Part shown: one piece after another, positions 60,278 through 64,000 of the stretch | How the letters are laid out: each line of letters opens with the position of its first letter | Position numbering within the stretch: position 1 is the first letter of the stretch | Source of the DNA: Dysgonomonadaceae bacterium zrk40 | GTDB taxonomy: Bacteria > Bacteroidota > Bacteroidia > Bacteroidales > Dysgonomonadaceae | Direction of reading: 5' to 3' | Assembly (NCBI GenBank): GCA_016916535.1 | Contig: CP070278.1 | Coordinates: 124,001-188,000, forward strand | DNA: 64,000 nucleotides | Notes under the pieces: model-generated | What the model saw: the letters and a program-made list of their open reading frames with translations, nothing else | What the model was told of the DNA's origin: nothing | Databases searched by the model: none | Made by a program: the position numbers and the translations under genes

Positions 60278-60991
60278 TCACTCGATAGAGTGCGATTCCT
60301 GGCCCTCCTCATCGGCGGCTCCGCCTTGTGAATCGGCCACCTCCTCTTTGACAGCATTGCGGCTCAACAACCCTGCATCCTCCAGCGCCTCCATGTCCGG
60401 GAGGTCCCGCAATGTCTCCATGCCGAAGGCCGACAGAAAATGTTTCGTCGTCACATAGGTATACGGCGCCCCTGGCGTCGGGCTGCGCGGCCCAGAGGAA
60501 ATAAACCCTGCGCCACGCAGCGATCCGATCAGATCGCGGCTGACCTCCTTGCCAAAGATCTTCGACAGCTCGCCGCGTGTGACTGGCTGGAAATAAGCAA
60601 TTGCCATCAGCACCATGGACTCATGCTCGGACAGCACCGCAGCGGCAGATCGCGTCGGCGCGCAAGAAGCCCGGATCGCCTCCGCATAAGCCACTCGGGT
60701 CCGATGCTGCCAACCACCAGCCACGGAGACCAGCTCATAAGGCCTATCACGCAACTCTTCGATGAGGTCATCAATGATCAGGTCAATGCTGCAATCCTTT
60801 CCGACCACGCGCGCCAACATTTCACGCGTCACCGGCTCAGCCGAGGCAAAAATCACTGCCTCGACCCGCATCATCCATTCCCGCCACCGCAATTCCACCG
60901 GCAGATCCCTCAACTCCCGATCAAGCAGACGTTCGTCTCCTTCACTTGATCGCGTTCTTTGTCTTGACTTCGCGGGGCTCGTTCCGGTCAT
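60278..60991 (-). CDS. ScpB-like segregation/condensation protein (plasmid-type paralogue)
   Basis: The product is 237 residues from the ATG at 60991, preceded by GTGAGG. A longer frame to 61087 would overlap DUF1403 by 94 bases and is rejected. The paired winged-helix layout of ScpB is visible: RVEAVIFASAEPVTREMLARVVG, YELVSVAGGWQHRTRVAYAEAI, LSEHESMVLMAIAYFQPVTRGELSKIFG and TTKHFLSAFGM. Chromosomal ScpB acts with SMC and ScpA, but no scpA is nearby. Copies next to DUF1403 are typical of rhizobial plasmids. Confidence 0.85.
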   Translation of the reverse strand: MTGTSPAKSRQRTRSSEGDERLLDRELRDLPVELRWREWMMRVEAVIFASAEPVTREMLARVVGKDCSIDLIIDDLIEELRDRPYELVSVAGGWQHRTRVAYAEAIRASCAPTRSAAAVLSEHESMVLMAIAYFQPVTRGELSKIFGKEVSRDLIGSLRGAGFISSGPRSPTPGAPYTYVTTKHFLSAFGMETLRDLPDMEALEDAGLLSRNAVKEEVADSQGGAADEEGQESHSIE

Positions 60992-60993
60992 CC

Positions 60994-61947
60994 TCACAAT
61001 CCATAGATCCGGAACGACGATCGGCCGGACAGCTCGCGCACGGCGCCAAAACTCTGAAGCCGCTCGAACATCCGGGTGCTTGCCCAACGAGATAGTTTGA
61101 TGCCCGGGGCCGAAGCCAGGACCGCATCTTCATCCAGCAAGCTACGAATGATCGGTTCGGCACCTTTGGTACGCAGTTTGGGAGCAACGGCCAGAAGCTG
61201 ATCTGCGCGACGCGCTATCTCCGCTGCTGACCGCAAGGCTGAATCGATCGCGTCAACCAGAGCCAAACAGATAGCTGTGGCGAACGCCACTTCGCCGGGG
61301 CGGACCCGCCCCCTCCCCCCAATGGTGCGGAAGGCTGGACCGTAGCGTTCGGACAGCAGAAGCGGGACAGGTTTTGGCCATTTGAGTTTTTGCGCCAGGA
61401 CACTGTCGGCCAGCATAAACGCCAGCACTTCAGCGTCCGGGCGAACGGCAGAAATCGCCGTTATCAGGTCCGCCACCGCGAAGGGAGCCGCCCGCCCGGA
61501 TTGAAGCGCAGCATCGACCAGATCAGGAATTGCCGCAAGGTCTTCATCCCATCCGAGCGCCAACAAGTCCGCGAGCTCATTTACGAAATTCGTGGTGACA
61601 CCACCGGATCGACCTGGCGATCTTTTCGTGACCAAAAACAGCTTTCCGGCCGGTCCGGGATCATCCCCTGGGGCAGTCAGCAAAACCGCGTCACGCAACG
61701 CGTGATCGTCCTCGTTTCGGCCCATCAGCCGCACGGCAACGGCAGCACATTTAAGGGCTTGCCGCGACCGCCAGCAGCCGGCCCAGACCGGATCCAGCTG
61801 AACCAGATCATCAAGTGATTTCAAGGCGATGCCGGCTGCAAAGGCCGCATCCGCCTCCGATACATCGCGGCCGCGCGACCGCGACCATCCCGGCAGACTG
61901 AACAGTCGGATCGGCATTGATGAGGGGGCGAATGGCAACGAATCCAT
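60994..61947 (-). CDS. DUF1403-family protein
   Basis: The product is 317 residues. The segments AAFAAGIALKSLDDLVQLDPVWAGCWRSRQALKCAAVAVRLMGRNEDDHALRDAVLLT and LLSERYGPAFRTIGGRGRVRPGE are characteristic of DUF1403, found almost only in alphaproteobacterial plasmids and chromids. Its C-terminal winged-helix-like end (STRMFERLQSFGAVRELSGRSSFRIYGL) suggests DNA binding. It starts 2 bases before scpB-like and is divergent from the integrase gene. Confidence 0.8.
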   Translation of the reverse strand: MDSLPFAPSSMPIRLFSLPGWSRSRGRDVSEADAAFAAGIALKSLDDLVQLDPVWAGCWRSRQALKCAAVAVRLMGRNEDDHALRDAVLLTAPGDDPGPAGKLFLVTKRSPGRSGGVTTNFVNELADLLALGWDEDLAAIPDLVDAALQSGRAAPFAVADLITAISAVRPDAEVLAFMLADSVLAQKLKWPKPVPLLLSERYGPAFRTIGGRGRVRPGEVAFATAICLALVDAIDSALRSAAEIARRADQLLAVAPKLRTKGAEPIIRSLLDEDAVLASAPGIKLSRWASTRMFERLQSFGAVRELSGRSSFRIYGL

Positions 61948-62024
61948 GCCGGAGACGCTACACCGGATGTGCGGTTTATGCCATCCGTTTCAGCAATATC
62001 CGCACTGCCTGTCGTTATCTTTTT

Positions 62025-62057
62025 ATGAATGATAATCTTGCATTATCGTTCATAATG
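62025..62057. promoter_or_regulatory. Inverted repeats between DUF1403 and integrase genes
   Basis: ATGAATGATAAT (62025-62036) and ATTATCGTTCAT (62042-62053) form 12-base arms with one mismatch. A second, overlapping repeat, CATTAT-n5-ATAATG, spans 62041-62057. The AT-rich divergent region probably binds a repressor for one or both genes. Confidence 0.55.
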
Positions 62058-62093
62058 CTCATTATAGAGAAAACCCCGATTTTGAGGCCCTCA

Positions 62094-63173
62094 ATGCCCG
62101 AAAACGACGCCGATCCGCACGCCAGCCCGTCTCTCGGCACGAGCGCCGCTTATGAATTGCAGCCGTCCGGGACGTCGGGCGCGGTGACGGGGCATCTCGC
62201 GCCGCTGGTCGAACGCGCCCGCGGTTACGTCGACGCCTCGAGCGCGGCCAATACGCGGCGCGCCTATGCCGCCGACTGGGCGCATTTTTCAAGCTGGTGC
62301 CGGCGCAAGGGGCTTGCGCCCCTGCCCCCCGATCCGCAAATCGTCGGGCTCTACATTACGGCGCTTGCCGCAGGCGAAGCCGCGCCACGGACAAAGCCGA
62401 GCGCGGTTTCCACCATCGAACGGCGGCTTTCGGCGATCACGTGGAACTATATGCAGCGCGGCCTCACGCTTGATCGCCGCGACCGCCATATTGCCACGGT
62501 GCTTGCCGGCATCCGCAATCGCCATGCAGCGCCGCCCCGCCAGAAGGAGGCGATCCTGCCGGAAGAGCTGATCGCCATGGTCGAAACACTGGACCGGGGC
62601 ACGCTCCGGGGTTTGCGCGATCGCGCCATGCTGCTGATGGGGTTTGCCGGCGGGTTGCGCCGCTCGGAGATCGTCGCGCTCGATTGCGGCCGCGACCAGA
62701 CCGAGGACGGAAACGGCTGGATCGAAATCCTCGACAAGGGCATGCTGGTGATGCTGCGCGGCAAGACCGGCTGGCGCGAGGTGGAGATCGGCCGCGGCTC
62801 CTCCGATCTCACCTGCCCGGTCCATGCCGTGGAAACCTGGCTGAAGCTCGGCAGGATCGGCCACGGCCCGCTGTTCCGCCGGGTCACCGGCAAGGGCAAG
62901 GCCGTCGGTCCCGAACGGCTGAAGGACCAGGAGATTGCCCGCCTCGTCAAGAAGACCGTTCTCGCCGCCGGCATTCGCGGCGAGTTGCCGGAGGCCGAAC
63001 GGATAAAACTGTTCTCCGGTCATTCGCTGCGCGCCGGCCTCGCCTCCTCGGCCGAGGTCGATGAACGGTACGTCCAGAAACAGCTCGGCCATGCATCGGC
63101 CGAAATGACAAGGCGTTATCAGCGCAGGCGCGACCGGTTCCGCGTCAATCTCACCAAGGCGGCGGGGCTATAA
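62094..63173 (+). CDS. Tyrosine recombinase/phage-type integrase
   Basis: The product is 359 residues from the ATG at 62094. An in-frame ATG at 62025 exists but falls inside the promoter inverted repeat. The N-terminal SAM-like core-binding domain (VERARGYVDASSAANTRRAYAADWAHFSSWCRRKGL) is followed by a catalytic domain. The catalytic residues are Arg in GFAGGLRRSEIVAL, His-x-x-Arg in SGHSLRAGLAS, His in LGHASAEMTRRYQRR, and the final Tyr of RRYQRR. The pattern fits plasmid-borne rhizobial integrases. No obvious att repeats were seen beside it. Confidence 0.9.
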   Translation: MPENDADPHASPSLGTSAAYELQPSGTSGAVTGHLAPLVERARGYVDASSAANTRRAYAADWAHFSSWCRRKGLAPLPPDPQIVGLYITALAAGEAAPRTKPSAVSTIERRLSAITWNYMQRGLTLDRRDRHIATVLAGIRNRHAAPPRQKEAILPEELIAMVETLDRGTLRGLRDRAMLLMGFAGGLRRSEIVALDCGRDQTEDGNGWIEILDKGMLVMLRGKTGWREVEIGRGSSDLTCPVHAVETWLKLGRIGHGPLFRRVTGKGKAVGPERLKDQEIARLVKKTVLAAGIRGELPEAERIKLFSGHSLRAGLASSAEVDERYVQKQLGHASAEMTRRYQRRRDRFRVNLTKAAGL

Positions 63174-63424
63174 TCTGCTCTGGAGTCTTTCCGCTTCACC
63201 TGGAATTGCTCTAATTCGTCAAGAGTCCCAAAGCGAAATCAAGTCCATTTTAAGCGGCAATCCGAACCTATTGAAGCTTGGAAGCTCCACGTCATGTGCG
63301 CGTTGATTTCGCTGCTTGGTCGACCGTCGCCGAGTGCGCTGGGGCCATCAATCAGGGACCGCTGGTCGACGCGCATCGGCCTGGAAGACGGTCGCCTTTT
63401 GCGCGCACCTCCGACAAAGGCATT

Positions 63425-63856
63425 TCAACCCGGCAGCGACTGAAACGGATCATGCACCGGAACGCCAAGCGGTGCGAAATGGCGGAGATTGCGGGTCAGG
63501 ATCGTCAACCCGTGGGCCTTTGCAGTCGCGGCGATGGCGATATCGGCAAAGCCCGGCTGATGGGCGCGGGCGGCATCAAGGATTTCGCCTGCGGCATGGG
63601 CGCAGCGAAGATCAAATGACAGGATCTTATCGCCATAAAGATATTCGATGCTCTGCCACCACGCCTGCAAGCGCTCTGCCTTCGTCGTCGATTGTTCCCG
63701 TTCCGCCTTGGCAATCCCGGCCCGCACCTCGGCAGCCGTCACAGTGGACAAGAAAAGCGCATCGCTTGCCCTGTCAAGCCACCCGATCAGCGCCGCGTCG
63801 CCTCCGCGTTTCGACGGCGCAAGTGCCGAAATGACATTTGTATCGATGAGATACAT
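63425..63856 (-). CDS. VapC/FitB-type PIN-domain toxin
   Basis: The product is 143 residues from the ATG at 63856. A TTG three bases upstream is possible but ATG overlaps the antitoxin stop (TGATG). PIN acidic residues are Asp 5 (YLIDTN), Glu ~43 (TAAEVRAGI), Asp ~100 (LSFDLRCAHAAGEI) and Asp ~118 (GFADIAIAATAKAHGLTILTRNLRHF). These are the hallmarks of VapC ribonucleases, which cut tRNA or rRNA. It is coupled to the Phd-like antitoxin upstream. Confidence 0.93.
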   Translation of the reverse strand: MYLIDTNVISALAPSKRGGDAALIGWLDRASDALFLSTVTAAEVRAGIAKAEREQSTTKAERLQAWWQSIEYLYGDKILSFDLRCAHAAGEILDAARAHQPGFADIAIAATAKAHGLTILTRNLRHFAPLGVPVHDPFQSLPG

Positions 63857-64000
63857 CAAAACGCGACATCACGTCCGGGTTTATCTCCGCGCTCGGGAAT
63901 CGTATCGTCCTCGCCTGGATAGGCAGCCAGAAGCCGACCGAAACTGGGCACATGCGCAAGTTTTTCGTATTCCTCATAGGACAAGACGACCACTTCCTTA
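63856..64000 (-). CDS. Phd/YefM-type antitoxin (5' end outside window)
   Basis: 47 codons are visible before the stop at 63856. KEVVVLSYEEYEKL is diagnostic of the Phd/YefM fold, and the C-terminal toxin-binding tail (FGRLLAAYPGEDDTIPERGD then GRDVAF) follows. Phd-type antitoxins with PIN toxins occur in FitAB/VapBC-like systems of rhizobia. The start lies outside the window. Confidence 0.85.
   Translation of the reverse strand, partial: KEVVVLSYEEYEKLAHVPSFGRLLAAYPGEDDTIPERGDKPGRDVAF

Overview
The window is about 60% GC, gene-dense and typical of an alphaproteobacterium. The best fit is Hyphomicrobiales (Rhizobiales), and the right part looks like plasmid or chromid DNA. The basis is a RIME-type double-hairpin intergenic repeat, bacterial transglutaminase-like cysteine peptidases (BTLCP), a CoxF-like peptide, and a ScpB paralogue/DUF1403/tyrosine-recombinase group of the kind seen on rhizobial replicons. 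The genus cannot be fixed from the sequence.

Layout. (1) 1-7.1 kb: carbohydrate utilisation. A minus-strand operon encodes a solute-binding protein, two permeases, an ATPase and a heparinase II/III-type lyase (cut by the window edge). A LacI-family regulator diverges from it, and near-identical operator-like sites lie at both promoters. (2) 7.1-16.45 kb: a peptide-type ABC transporter operon that also encodes a COG3964-type amidohydrolase and a RidA-family protein, followed by an IclR regulator and a divergent SelA/DgaE-like PLP enzyme. A shared CATAATnATGGAG motif precedes the two catabolic transcripts. (3) 16.45-19.14 kb: a two-gene TniA/TniB transposon without TniQ, whose left end truncates the PLP enzyme gene. 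The rest of that gene is not found on the right side.

(4) 19.3-48.4 kb: a metal, redox and respiration island. It holds two BTLCP proteins, a CoxF-like peptide and an ACR3/BASS-type permease. A SCO/PCuAC/SCO copper-chaperone operon follows. Next is a translationally coupled di-heme peroxidase plus PhnDCE-like transporter operon facing an MntR/DtxR-type regulator. Then come a Zn/Cd P-type ATPase/ICMT/LspA/DsbB/DsbA operon with a MerR regulator, three L,D-transpeptidases, ZIP and CDF metal transporters, and a CtaG/CoxB/CoxA-C fusion/tri-heme cytochrome operon. The common theme is copper, zinc, cadmium and thiol handling in the envelope together with a cytochrome oxidase.

(5) 48.4-60 kb: a defence and peptide-modification island. 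It contains an unknown 463-residue protein paired with a UvrD/HelD-type helicase, an AbiEi/AbiEii toxin-antitoxin pair with a palindromic operator, and a small acidic peptide gene overlapping an ATP-grasp ligase (a candidate graspetide-type RiPP locus). Next to the ligase is a membrane protein gene split at a run of seven G, and a Schlafen AlbA_2-domain protein follows. (6) 60-64 kb: ScpB-like, DUF1403, a tyrosine recombinase, and a Phd-like/VapC toxin-antitoxin pair cut by the right edge.

The strongest candidates for an undescribed system are the ATP-grasp/peptide/membrane-protein locus (55.9-57.7 kb), the 463-residue protein/helicase pair (49.7-53.8 kb), and the MntR/di-heme peroxidase/PhnDCE-like operon (26-30.8 kb). 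All family calls were made by reading translated sequence; no database search was run.
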